This document shows positions 1 to 8,675 of a stretch of DNA of 64,000 bases, piece by piece. Source of the stretch: Verrucomicrobiia bacterium (GTDB lineage Bacteria; Verrucomicrobiota; Verrucomicrobiia; Limisphaerales; UBA8199). The notes beneath the pieces are model-generated. The model saw nothing but the letters and a program-made list of their open reading frames with translations. It had not been told where the DNA came from and made no database searches. A program made the translations under genes and the position numbers. Position 1 is the stretch's first letter; every line of letters starts with the position of its first letter. Where the stretch lies: contig DASYZB010000136.1 of NCBI GenBank assembly GCA_035946615.1, positions 1-64,000 on the forward strand, in the 5' to 3' direction.

Positions 1-260
1 AATACTTATTGAAAAGCCGTCCAGAAAACCGCCACCCGAAGAAAAACATCCTGGGCTCCTGGGAAAAGAGGGGGCGACTGTTAGGCAACCGCCAGCAGCC
101 AGCGCACAGTTACAACTCGGACGAACCCGAAAAATCCCTAAGTCGGAACCGCCGGCTTACGATTGCCGGCGGCTGGGGAGGGTAACAGCGGGCCAGGTCA
201 GGCACGACGGTTTCGGGGGCTCAACCCGTAGAATTTTCTTCGAGTTGACCCCCCCTTTTT
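1..260. other. Non-coding stretch at left edge with one GC-rich stem-loop
   Basis: No convincing reading frame is seen here. The only structure is a perfect 8-bp inverted repeat, CCGCCGGC at 149-156 and GCCGGCGG at 165-172, with an 8-nt loop. It lies about 90 bp downstream of the stop of the minus-strand DUF3631 gene. It lacks a proper U-tract on either strand, so a terminator role is only a possibility. Confidence 0.4.
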
Positions 261-1685
261 TTATTCTTTGCTGGGCTGGCCCTTCATGGGTTTTCCATTT
301 GTGGACCCGGTGGCCGGGGCCTCCTCTGCAGGCGGTCTGAGTTCATCGAGCAGCGCCCGAGCCTCGGATTTGGGCACATACCGCCGAACGGTTTCCACCA
401 TGTCCTCCTGGCAGTAGCCCTTTGCCTGGATACCCTCGATGCGCAGGTTGCGCGGGCGGATTCCATACGGACTCAACTGCCGCGCCAGCCACCGGTCGTC
501 AATCGGTTTGCCTCGCAGCAGGTCCTTCCATGGCCGGTTCGAGTAAGCGTTCAGGCGCTCGACCAGCCTCGAACTGAACAACCGATCGCTTTTGGCCAAG
601 TCAAACTGGATGAACACGTCGAACAGGAGCACCGCCATCGGATTCGAATCCGAAGAGGCGGCGGCTACGCCGATGGCCGCATCCCGCGCGAGCTGCGGCC
701 AGGAGCCGCCTGCCAGGTCCGCTATAACGAACAGCGGTTCCCAAACATCGGCCGCGCGGTCGTTGAGTTCACCAGGCATCTCCGGTTCGGCTGCGGCTAT
801 CTCCGCCGCGTGGTCCAGCACAAAACGCAGGCATTTGCGGTTCAGGTCGTCGGATTTGAATTTTCTGAGCCGCTCGCAAGGTTCATCGGCTGTTTTGCGC
901 TGCAACCGGAACACAATGCAGCGATCGGCTAGAGTCGCAGGCAACGCCCCGATGCGGGCGATCAATTTCGGGCACCAGCAGGAAAAGCGCAGAATTCCCG
1001 GGTTATATCCGCAAGAGGGATTAACGGAGGATGCACCGCCATTGCCGGACGCCGCCCCGGTTTGGCTCGGCAGGTTCACCGCCCGCAGCACGAACGCGGT
1101 CTTTTTGAAAGAGCTCGAATTCAGGATGCCACGCAGCTCATCGTTGCCGGTCAGAAACGTATCGGCTTCATCGATGAACAGCGTCGGCAGGATTTGGGCA
1201 ATCACCCGGAAGAACGATGGCGCGGTGACGTTCGAAGCGACCACCGCCCGCTGGGTCAGTTCGCTCAGTATGGTGATGAGGGTGGATTTGCCGCACCGAT
1301 GTTCCGGCGACTCGATGCCCAGGTAGGTCGTGATATCGCGATATTGAAAGGCAAACGTGTGAGGGACCCATAGAGCCATCGTTTCGGGCGCCCACCTGGG
1401 AAGCACCACGTGGCTCGTAATTTTAAGGCGAATCGCTTCGAGCAACTCGGCCCCATTCACAGGCTCCGGCCAGGGCGCGACCGGCGGAAGTGCCAGGATG
1501 GATTCGAGGTATTCGTCGAGCTCAGCCGCGGCCTGCTGCGAGACCGCCGGGAGCGCGGCAGTCGTCCCCGCCGATGGATCGATGGCGCGCGTTTCCGCTG
1601 GCCCCGCCGGCCCAGCCTGACTGACGAGAGGTGAGTTGTGACCATTGGCTTCTGATTCCTTATTCATGTAGTTTTCATTTCCCAT
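261..1685 (-). CDS. DUF3631-domain P-loop ATPase, element-associated
   Basis: A 474-residue protein whose middle part matches the DUF3631 family, found in phage and plasmid primase/helicase-type proteins and in mobile-element genes. Visible motifs are a Walker A-like P-loop HRCGKSTLITIL (about residue 130) and a Walker B-like LFIDEADTF (about 170). An arginine-containing segment ADRCIVFRLQRK follows. The N-terminal 60 residues are low-complexity and the C-terminus is a charged tail. Two in-frame starts, at 1685 and 1667, are equally possible. The gene stands alone beside a repeat-rich non-coding stretch, which fits an integrated replicative element better than a core gene. The ATPase fold is well supported; the exact biological role is unknown. 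Confidence 0.75.
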   Translation of the reverse strand: MGNENYMNKESEANGHNSPLVSQAGPAGPAETRAIDPSAGTTAALPAVSQQAAAELDEYLESILALPPVAPWPEPVNGAELLEAIRLKITSHVVLPRWAPETMALWVPHTFAFQYRDITTYLGIESPEHRCGKSTLITILSELTQRAVVASNVTAPSFFRVIAQILPTLFIDEADTFLTGNDELRGILNSSSFKKTAFVLRAVNLPSQTGAASGNGGASSVNPSCGYNPGILRFSCWCPKLIARIGALPATLADRCIVFRLQRKTADEPCERLRKFKSDDLNRKCLRFVLDHAAEIAAAEPEMPGELNDRAADVWEPLFVIADLAGGSWPQLARDAAIGVAAASSDSNPMAVLLFDVFIQFDLAKSDRLFSSRLVERLNAYSNRPWKDLLRGKPIDDRWLARQLSPYGIRPRNLRIEGIQAKGYCQEDMVETVRRYVPKSEARALLDELRPPAEEAPATGSTNGKPMKGQPSKE

Positions 1686-2720
1686 TTTGGCCTAAGCCAG
1701 ACAAAAAAGGTTTAGGCATGATGCCGCAATGCAGTATCAGTGCGCTGAATGCAGCGATTTCCGGGCCAAACTCGGGCGCAGCAACATTGGACTCCGGTGC
1801 GCTCGGTCCCCGGATTCTTTCGTCTCCATTCAGCCTCTGACTTCCTGATCCCCTGGAAAAACGAGTGAGACGGAGTGATGGGGTATTGGAGTGATGGAGT
1901 GGTGGAAAAACCCAATACTCCGAGCCTCATCGCGCTTTGATTGGGACGGTTGGGACGGTTTGGGACGGCAGTGGGACGGTCGCAAAAGTGAGAATCGCCC
2001 GTGTTTACCGGCCTTGGGACGGTGGGACGGCTGTACACCCCCAAAGCACCCCCTCTCCCCCCCACCCCGGCTCCGTGCCCTTCCGATCCTTCGGTTCCTT
2101 CCGATGTTGAATGTTCGACGTTGAGCGTTCGATGTTCAGCCCCTGGATTCCGCTTCCCCCTCATGACTTGCACTTAATTGCACTTAATTCCACCAAGTTT
2201 CACTTAATTTCTCCTAATTGCACTTCGACCTTGTTAGCCGACCTCCCAGTCTGTGGTCTTCTGGCCTTCTTTCTAAAAATTCAATGTCAAATTTCATCCT
2301 CGTCCTCGCTCGTTTTTTTTCGAACCCTTCCTCCTTCGAACCAAGCCAGACCTAACCTGTCTAACGCCTGCCAACAAAATCACGCCTCCTCATGAACCGG
2401 AACCAACCGGAGCTAATCGGAGGTAATCGGAACCAATCGGAGGCAAACCGCCCCTTTCTCGTGCCTCCGTGGTTTAGTCCCCTCCGGTTCAGTCTTCAGC
2501 CCACCGACCACCGACCACCGACCACCGACCACCGGTTGCACCAAATTGCAGTTAGTTGCGCGAAATTGCAGCAAATTGCGCCAAATTGCACTTCGCTCAT
2601 TTTGCCCCCCTTCCGTTGGCTATCGGCCATTGGTTATTGGCCATTGCCTCTCCCCCCCAGTCTGCTCTTCCCCAAAAAACCGGCGTCATCCGGAGTCAAC
2701 CGGACCTATCTCAGTTTCCT
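1686..2720. repeat. Repeat-packed non-coding region upstream of the DUF3631 gene (iteron-like)
   Basis: About 1 kb without a credible gene but with several unrelated short tandem repeats. TGGGACGG occurs six times (1942, 1951, 1961, 1972, 2015, 2023). A 12-15 bp GTTGAATGTTCGAC-like unit lies at 2104-2138, and TTGCACTTAAT-like units at 2168-2226. Five consecutive 10-bp units of the form AAYCGGARSY run from 2395 to 2444. CCACCGA occurs in about five exact tandem copies at 2501-2535, and AAATTGCA-type units lie at 2542-2590. Spacing near one helical turn next to a DUF3631 gene resembles an origin or regulatory iteron cluster, but this is inference. The long frames here are likely spurious. Confidence 0.6.
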
Positions 2721-2760
2721 TCACACCTTCCCCAGTTGACTGCTCCTCCATATCGCTAGA

Positions 2761-2790
2761 TAACGGTAAATAACGGTAAATAACGCTATT
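2761..2790. repeat. Three 10-bp direct repeats (TAACGGTAAA)
   Basis: TAACGGTAAA is present twice in exact tandem (2761-2770, 2771-2780), followed by a degenerate third copy TAACGCTATT (2781-2790). The stretch is AT-rich compared with its surroundings. It lies at the right end of the repeat-rich region and about 30 bp from the transposase-like remnant, so it may mark an element boundary or a protein-binding array. Confidence 0.5.
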
Positions 2791-2814
2791 TTGTAATATT
2801 TCAGTTTCCCTGCT

Positions 2815-2953
2815 GTTCGTCTTGCAAACTGCTCCCAGCGTTCGTGCTTGGTTTGTTCCACCGCCCTGACAATCTGCTCCCAAGTCACGGACGGGGCAAG
2901 CTGCTTCAAAGCCGCTTGTGCTCCCGCCGGTTGCCCCGCATTCGACGGACCAG
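2815..2953 (-). pseudogene. Remnant resembling the C-terminal part of a Y1/REP-associated transposase-like protein
   Basis: On the minus strand an open segment encodes a peptide including LAPSVTWEQIVRAVEQTKHE and RWEQFARR. This pattern is like the C-terminal accessory region attached to IS200/REP-associated (Y1) transposase proteins that I recall from related bacteria. The similarity stops abruptly at about position 2818, where the sequence becomes AT-rich and repetitive. No catalytic HUH domain is present upstream, where the DUF4159 gene lies instead. I read it as a truncated fragment marking a past rearrangement. The family assignment rests on memory of the motif only. Confidence 0.35.
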
Positions 2954-2987
2954 GCTTGGCGCGAAGGCTTCCGTGCCCAGCACCAGC

Positions 2988-3851
2988 TCAGTGGGTGAGG
3001 GCATAGACGGCGATGTTGAGGGCGAGGCGCTGGCCGTCTTCGGGGCTGATGCCTTTGCCTTCGTTGCAACTGTTGTTGGCGCTGAAGGCGCAACAGAGGC
3101 CGTCTTCACACAAGACAGCCACGAGGTTTCCTTTGTAAAAGAGGCCCTCGAGCTGGATGTCGCGCGGTTCATTGAGGCAGCGGATGCGACTCAGCTTGTA
3201 AAAAGAGCGATAAATCAAGTGATCGTAGGGAATCGGCTTGACCGCTTCACCCGGGAAAATCCGGCTGAATTCGCGCCGCCAGGCCTTCGGGAAATTCGGA
3301 TTGGTGCAACAACCCGAAGCCAGGAAGAACCCGCCATGGCTCAGATAAACTCGCAGGTTGTCGATTTCAGACTGAGTCAGGGTGAAATCATTGTGGCCGT
3401 TCATGAAAAGGAACGGGGTTTCAAACAGGTCCGGGTCGGTGAGGCTGATTTTGCGTTCTTCCTGGACCTTGATAGTCGAGGCGCGGGAGACCAGATTCAT
3501 GAGTTCCTGGCCAACACCGCCGCAGTCGTTGCCATCATTGGAGCTATACTTGACGCGGCCCATAAAGAAGGCGGCCCGGTTGTCCTTGATCTGGTTGTCC
3601 TTGATCTCCTGGCCACGGGCGGAAGCGAGTAAAGACCAGACCAGGAAACCGAGGGCGAGCGCAAGTCGAGTGGGGCGAAGGACAGGGGAGAATCGACAGG
3701 GAGGACCGTTGGATGGACTACACAGAGAGGGCCCGCTCTCCCCCGCCCTCTCCCTTTCTGAAGGGGAGAGCGGGAATGCTCGGCACCTTACAGTTGTAGC
3801 GCATGCCGCGAGCGCGTGAAGTTCGGGTATGGATGTTTTGGCAATTATCAT
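2988..3851 (-). CDS. DUF4159-domain protein, last gene of the MoxR/Bat operon
   Basis: The protein (287 aa from the ATG at 3851) has a hydrophobic export-like segment at about residues 62-79, then a DUF4159 domain. This family has a glutamine-amidotransferase-like fold and usually ends MoxR-Bat clusters. Typical blocks are AFFMGRVKYSSNDGND, DPDLFETPFLFMNGHNDF, LRVYLSHGGFFLASGCC and ALNIAVYALTH. The start is chosen because the upstream stop and this ATG overlap as TAATG. Residues about 27-51 are encoded by a dispersed CTCTCCC palindromic repeat that has kept the frame open, which puts unusual sequence before the signal-like segment. A later non-canonical start is possible. The domain has no proven catalytic function. 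Confidence 0.8.
   Translation of the reverse strand: MIIAKTSIPELHALAACATTVRCRAFPLSPSERERAGESGPSLCSPSNGPPCRFSPVLRPTRLALALGFLVWSLLASARGQEIKDNQIKDNRAAFFMGRVKYSSNDGNDCGGVGQELMNLVSRASTIKVQEERKISLTDPDLFETPFLFMNGHNDFTLTQSEIDNLRVYLSHGGFFLASGCCTNPNFPKAWRREFSRIFPGEAVKPIPYDHLIYRSFYKLSRIRCLNEPRDIQLEGLFYKGNLVAVLCEDGLCCAFSANNSCNEGKGISPEDGQRLALNIAVYALTH
3700..3776. repeat. CTCTCCC/GGGGAGAG dispersed repeat inside a coding sequence (copy 1)
   Basis: The sequence holds a hairpin-forming CTCTCCC...GGGGAGAG core preceded by a conserved flank, GAGGACCGT then ATGGACTA at 3713-3720. A second copy with the same flank and core lies at 42518-42610 in the debranching-enzyme gene. Aligning by eye, about 36 of 42 positions of the flank and first arm agree. 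It is read in frame within the DUF4159 gene. Confidence 0.7.
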
Positions 3852-6079
3852 TACCTCAGCCCCCAGTGTTTGCGCGCCAGCCAATCCCCGCATAGGCCCG
3901 CCAGCACCAGGGTGAGGGTCCAGCCGTTCAGGCCAATGGGCCGGTGTACCATTTTGGCGTGGCGGACCTCCTGGATTTTGCCTTTGATGCGCGAGACCAA
4001 GTCCGCTGCGTCCGGACAATCCTCGACTTTGAAGGCCAAGCCATCGCTCACGGAAGCCCATTGGCGCAGGGTTTCCATGTTGCGCGCGGTATTTTGGAGT
4101 TCGATATTCGGTTCGCGAATCTCGATTGGCCGGGTGCAAACCGGCGTCTTTAAGTTGTCGGTCACCAGGACTGTGTAGTCCCCGGCTTTTTGAGCATAGA
4201 AAGAGAAATCCACAGGCTGAAGGGGCTCCAACGCGATGGCCTCCTCATGGAGCACCTGTTTGGCTTCGTTGAGCACACGCACAAAAAATGTTTGGTTCGA
4301 ATTTGTGAGGCTGGCGGGACTGGGCTGCTTTTCGATTGTGACATGGACATCCATGCCCGGGTGCAGTTCCTGGTCGGCGAGGTGAATGGCCACATCCTGC
4401 CGGGCGGTGTCGCCCAGCCAGCGGAAGAGCTGGCGCCAGAAGCGATCGAATTGGCCGGGGTTGGAATCTTTTGCCAGGCGCCAGCGCCAGAAATTTTGCG
4501 CACACAGAACCGCTGAGAGACCGGCGCCATAGCGCTGGGCCGCCATGAGGATGCGTTTGCCCTCGGGTCCCTGATCGGCAGGATGGCGCATCCAAACCAG
4601 CGCCCCTGGTTTGGCCGCGTCCACCCGCGCGTATCTTGAAAAGGTTGGCAACTGGGCCCATGCCTCGGCTGAGGAGCGGTCCTCGGCGATTTGGAATACG
4701 GGGTTTTCGAGCGCTTCCTGAGTCAACTGCAAGTGAAAGGGCCGCTCCGGGTCAGCGAGGGCGTCTTCAGATGAAAAGGTCACCGGCAGCAACTGTTCAA
4801 GGCGGCTATTTTTCCAGGAACTATCAAAGGTCGCCGGACCGCCGATGAGCAGCACGCCGCCGCCCAACTCGCCGCAAAACCGGGCGAGCATCTCCTGTTG
4901 TCCGGCGCTCAGGTCTGATGGGCGCAAGTTGGATAGGACCACAATCCGAAACGGGGCCAGTTCGGCCAATGACGTGGGAAACCCATTCACCAATTCGCCC
5001 GCGCTCTCCACATTCTGCCGGAAGACGGAGTTATGCGATGTGCGCGCCAGGCCCGTGATCTTGATGGCCGGATCGGAATGCAAGGCGAGGCTGATAAACT
5101 TGTAATCCCAGGTAAGGGCCCCTTGCATATAAAGCAGCCGCAGCTCTTTTTGATCGGCAATCCGAACCGGGACGCTGGCCAGCGCGTTGAGGCACTTAAG
5201 GCCCGGCTGTTCAGGAGGCACCAATTGCACGGTGTAAGTATGCGCGCCCTGGGTTTCCTCAGTTTGCCGAAAGCTCTCGAGCCAATCGCGGGCGCCTTTG
5301 CCGGGGTTCGCGGTTCGCTTTTGCACAACCTGGCCGTCCCGCAGCAGCAGCAGATCAAAAGCGGGCATTGGTTCGGTGTCCATCATTTCCAGGCGCGCTG
5401 AAATGCTGAAGGAGGTTTTACTCGCCACTGTCGAGGGGGCTTCGACCCGGCGCAGGGAAAGGGTATTGAGCCCCTGGTCACTGCCGAAACCGAGGCCAAT
5501 GAATGGGGTATGGGTTGCAAGCAGCCCGCCTAAGGCGCGCGAATTGTCGGCATCTTCGTTAGCGCTCCCGTCGGTTAGGGCAATGACGGCCAGCGGCTGT
5601 GGCGTCGAGCCCTCCAGCGCTTGGGCAATTGCGCCCGCCAGATTGGTGCGTTTGCCTGACGGCTTGGTGGCAGCCAGTCTGCGACCGTCGGCCAGTTCGG
5701 TGGATTCATCAAAAAGAAGGGCGCGCACGGGCACGCCGGTGGCCTTAAATGCAGGGAGCAGGCGCTGGCGCAGGAATTGGAGGGCCTCTTCATAGCGTGT
5801 TGTGCCGTTCTCGGCCAAAGACATGCTCTCGCTGCGGTCCATCAGCAAGACGACCGGACGCGATGAGGCAGACAAGGCCGCTCTATTCAGCCAAATAGGC
5901 CGGGTTGCAAGAAAGAGCAATGGCAAGAAGGCGGCCAGGCGGAGCACGGCCAGATAGGCAATGCGGGAGCGACTCAAACCGCGTTGATGCTGTTGCCAGG
6001 CGGCAAAGGCCAGGGCCGCGCTCACAGGGATTGCAGCGAGCCAGCCGAGGGGGAATTCAAAGACGATTGCCGCAGTCAT
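3851..6079 (-). CDS. Membrane-anchored VWA-domain protein of the MoxR/Bat cluster (glutamine amidotransferase-like region)
   Basis: About 742 residues. The N-terminus has two hydrophobic segments (FEFPLGWLAAIPVSAALAFAA and a second near residue 45), followed by a von Willebrand A domain with the MIDAS motif DRSESMS and a later LTDGS. A region with VVLSNLRPSDLSAGQQEML and GGGVLLIGGPATF is typical of the GATase1-like segment of this family. A C-terminal hydrophobic helix (WTLTLVLAGLCGDWLA) suggests a second anchor. It is a structural or adaptor partner for the MoxR ATPase rather than an enzyme. The ATG at 6079 is preferred because longer starts would overlap the upstream gene's end; the gap is 22 bp. 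The stop overlaps the next start as TAATG. Confidence 0.85.
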   Translation of the reverse strand: MTAAIVFEFPLGWLAAIPVSAALAFAAWQQHQRGLSRSRIAYLAVLRLAAFLPLLFLATRPIWLNRAALSASSRPVVLLMDRSESMSLAENGTTRYEEALQFLRQRLLPAFKATGVPVRALLFDESTELADGRRLAATKPSGKRTNLAGAIAQALEGSTPQPLAVIALTDGSANEDADNSRALGGLLATHTPFIGLGFGSDQGLNTLSLRRVEAPSTVASKTSFSISARLEMMDTEPMPAFDLLLLRDGQVVQKRTANPGKGARDWLESFRQTEETQGAHTYTVQLVPPEQPGLKCLNALASVPVRIADQKELRLLYMQGALTWDYKFISLALHSDPAIKITGLARTSHNSVFRQNVESAGELVNGFPTSLAELAPFRIVVLSNLRPSDLSAGQQEMLARFCGELGGGVLLIGGPATFDSSWKNSRLEQLLPVTFSSEDALADPERPFHLQLTQEALENPVFQIAEDRSSAEAWAQLPTFSRYARVDAAKPGALVWMRHPADQGPEGKRILMAAQRYGAGLSAVLCAQNFWRWRLAKDSNPGQFDRFWRQLFRWLGDTARQDVAIHLADQELHPGMDVHVTIEKQPSPASLTNSNQTFFVRVLNEAKQVLHEEAIALEPLQPVDFSFYAQKAGDYTVLVTDNLKTPVCTRPIEIREPNIELQNTARNMETLRQWASVSDGLAFKVEDCPDAADLVSRIKGKIQEVRHAKMVHRPIGLNGWTLTLVLAGLCGDWLARKHWGLR

Positions 6080-6101
6080 CAAAACTTGGAGTGGAAAGCC
6101 C

Positions 6102-8675
6102 TCAATGTTCAGACAGTTTTTGGAAATAAGTTTGTATGCGACTGCGGTAGTTCGGAGGGAACCGGGAAGGGTCCATGCTTGTAACCTGTGGCTGGTCTTC
6201 CTGTTTCGCCAACCGGGCCGAGGTCTCCGTCGAGAAGCGCTGCAGCTCATTCATAAGCATTTGCAAGGCATTCGGGTCAATCGGGCCCCCGCCCTTGAGG
6301 GTTTGTTCAAGCTGGTTGAGGAGTTGCCGGCCTTGATCGGTTCCCTGAGAGTCGCTGCTGATGCCGGCCTGCAAATTAGCGAGCGCCTCCTGAGCCTGGC
6401 CTGCCCGATCACCAGCGGAGGATTTGCCGTTGTGTTCGAGTTGCTTCAGGAGGCTGTCGAGTTGGGCCATGCCACGAGTTAAACCGCCCTTTTCATCGGG
6501 CTTCAGAGGGTCAGACTGGCGCGCCATTTGAAGGGATTTAGGCTGGCTTTGCTCGAAGGCCTTGCTGACCTGAGCCAGGGCGTCGCGAGCCTCGGCAGCG
6601 CGTTGCGCGGGCGGGACATCGCCGGGTGCCTGGCCTGGGGATTGTCCAGCCTGTTCGAGACGGTCCAACCGAGTGTCCAGGTCCACTTTGCGCTCGCCGC
6701 TGAGGGCCTCGCGCAAAGGGTCGCCGAAAGCAGCACGGGTGGGTTCCTCCTCAGCAGCCGACCGGAGCTGATTGATGGTCTCGCGGGCCTGCCCGGCAGT
6801 GCGGGCGCCCTGCTCAGCGGAGACCTGCCCATCCTGCCTGGCCATGTGGTCGAACGTTTGGATATGTTGATCGAGCATTTGTTTGAGCCGGTAGGCGTCG
6901 GCCAGCTGATCAGCGGTGGCTTGGCGTTGGAGTCGCTGGTTAAGCTGTTCCAATTTCTGCGTGGCATTGCTGACCGCCTCGGGCGCCTGGCTGCTGCCGT
7001 GCGCGAGCGCGTTTGCGGCTGATGCCATAGCCTTCTGCGCCTGCTCGGAAGCGCCTTGCGATTTTTTAAAAACCTGCGGGTGCTGTCCCTGAAACTGGTT
7101 GAGATCATTGCGGAGTTGTTGCTCCTGTGAGGCCAGCCGCGAGCCTTCATCGGGCGAAGCCGCCTCAGACGATTGCTGTTCGATTTGGCGCTGTTGTTCG
7201 AGTGTTTTCTGAACGAAATCCGCGCCGGCCTTTGATTCGTCACGGAATTCGGCCATGTCTTTTAGGCTTTTGCCTGCCTCGGCAGAGCCTGATGATGCCT
7301 GCTGGCTTTGTTTCTGAAATGCGCCGGGCTGCCGGTTCACGCTTTGTTGAAAGAGTCTTCGAGCAGCAACCAGATGGGCGAGCGCATCGCGCTCAGGGCC
7401 TTGGGCTCGCTGCATTTGGTTCGTTTGAAGAAGGGTCGAGGCGGCTTCGAGGCTCTTTTGCGCCTCTCCAATACGATGCAGCGTCTCCGCGTCCGGCTGG
7501 TCTCCAACTTGGGCCGCCAGGTCTGCTTTCAGATGTCCTGCCGCGCCTCCAATGTCTTGTTCGGTCTCTGCAAGTTTTCTCTGGTCTGCCGAAGCGGTTT
7601 GAACGGGGCGCTGAATATGTTGGTAGGTTTTGCGGATAACCTGTTGCTGCTGTTGAATCATCCCCGAGAGTTGGCTGAGGGTCTTATAGGCCTTGCCCTC
7701 CCGGCCTCCAGGCAGGTTCATCAGCTCCTGCTGAAAAGGGCGCACTTCCAAAAAATAGAGTTGAGACGCGTAGGAGCTTTGGTGATCGGTGCGCGCGCGC
7801 GCGAAATAGGCAATCACGTCCCAATTCGTCAGATGCAAGCTGCTGAGGTCCAGGGCGGGCTGATATAAGGCGTAGTGCGGTTCGGAGGGCGCCGCCAGCG
7901 GATGGGTAACTTCCTCTCCGCCATTGAGCGTTGAGAACCAGCCGACATTGGTGAGAGCCTGATTAGCCGCCGCTTCAATCTGAAGCCGAACGATGTCCAC
8001 GCGGGTGACGGCCAGGTCCGCACCCGGCTCGGTAATCCGCACCTCACCCCAAGCCTGGTTTGATTGGATGCTATTGGTTGGCGGCAGAGCCAACTCCAAT
8101 GGTTGTTGAGTCGGGCGTGGTCGGACCGAAGTGATCTTTTGCGCCGCCATTAGCCGGCTCCAGGGAGCTGAACGCTCCAAAAACAAGACGGTCACCGCTG
8201 CCGTGAGGATGAAGGCAAATAAAAAGCCCAAAGGCCTGCAGGCTGAGAACGGTTGAGGGGATGCACTGCCCGTCAGCAGATGATGAGTTTGGCGGGCGAT
8301 GCGCAGGGCAAAGGATTCCGAGCGGGCCTGGCTGGGGCGGTTTTCCAGGAAAGCAAGGGTGTTCAACCGATCGAGCAAACGAGCGTCGGATTGCTCGACA
8401 GTTCCAGCCAGCCAGCCCCGGTCAGGCCCGCCTTTCAGCAAATAAAACAAAACCATCAGCCACGCTGAAAATCCGCAGCCGCCGATGAGGCTGAACCCGA
8501 TGGCCGCTGTGGTCTTGTGAGTAATCCATCCACGGAGGATGGCCGTCCCCAAGGCAAGGGCTGCCAGACACAGCAGAATGCCCAGCGCCGAACTCAATTC
8601 CAGCAGCCATAATAATTTCCAGCGCAGTTCCGCCCGTTTCAGGCTATGTTCGACAATCGTAAAGCGCGATTTCAC
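6102..8675 (-). CDS. Large DUF4175-like membrane protein with coiled-coil C-terminus
   Basis: 857 residues. Two N-terminal transmembrane helices (about residues 20-50 and 60-85) and one near 150-170 are followed by an extracytoplasmic region. The second half is long, rich in Gln, Ala and Glu, and probably coiled coil (many QQQ, EQAQKA and LEQLNQRLQRQ stretches). This layout matches DUF4175-type proteins in alphaproteobacterial and PVC-group MoxR/Bat clusters. No catalytic motif is visible. Its start overlaps the stop of the upstream BatA-like gene by 4 bp (ATGA), so the two are probably translationally coupled. The role is probably structural in the envelope-associated MoxR/VWA system; the family assignment is from architecture and context. 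Confidence 0.75.
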   Translation of the reverse strand: MKSRFTIVEHSLKRAELRWKLLWLLELSSALGILLCLAALALGTAILRGWITHKTTAAIGFSLIGGCGFSAWLMVLFYLLKGGPDRGWLAGTVEQSDARLLDRLNTLAFLENRPSQARSESFALRIARQTHHLLTGSASPQPFSACRPLGFLFAFILTAAVTVLFLERSAPWSRLMAAQKITSVRPRPTQQPLELALPPTNSIQSNQAWGEVRITEPGADLAVTRVDIVRLQIEAAANQALTNVGWFSTLNGGEEVTHPLAAPSEPHYALYQPALDLSSLHLTNWDVIAYFARARTDHQSSYASQLYFLEVRPFQQELMNLPGGREGKAYKTLSQLSGMIQQQQQVIRKTYQHIQRPVQTASADQRKLAETEQDIGGAAGHLKADLAAQVGDQPDAETLHRIGEAQKSLEAASTLLQTNQMQRAQGPERDALAHLVAARRLFQQSVNRQPGAFQKQSQQASSGSAEAGKSLKDMAEFRDESKAGADFVQKTLEQQRQIEQQSSEAASPDEGSRLASQEQQLRNDLNQFQGQHPQVFKKSQGASEQAQKAMASAANALAHGSSQAPEAVSNATQKLEQLNQRLQRQATADQLADAYRLKQMLDQHIQTFDHMARQDGQVSAEQGARTAGQARETINQLRSAAEEEPTRAAFGDPLREALSGERKVDLDTRLDRLEQAGQSPGQAPGDVPPAQRAAEARDALAQVSKAFEQSQPKSLQMARQSDPLKPDEKGGLTRGMAQLDSLLKQLEHNGKSSAGDRAGQAQEALANLQAGISSDSQGTDQGRQLLNQLEQTLKGGGPIDPNALQMLMNELQRFSTETSARLAKQEDQPQVTSMDPSRFPPNYRSRIQTYFQKLSEH

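Noticed and set aside
149-172. Terminator for the DUF3631 gene
   Set aside because: The stem is clear but the flanking sequence lacks a U-tract on the minus strand, so it is recorded only as a stem-loop.
1712-2173. 153-residue frame on the minus strand next to the DUF3631 gene
   Set aside because: Its sequence is made of translated short repeats (for example RPTVPRPV and NVEHRTLNVEH), with no domain or signal.
2844-3632. 262-residue plus-strand frame opposite the DUF4159 gene
   Set aside because: The minus-strand DUF4159 protein has clear family blocks and operon position, so this is an opposite-strand shadow.
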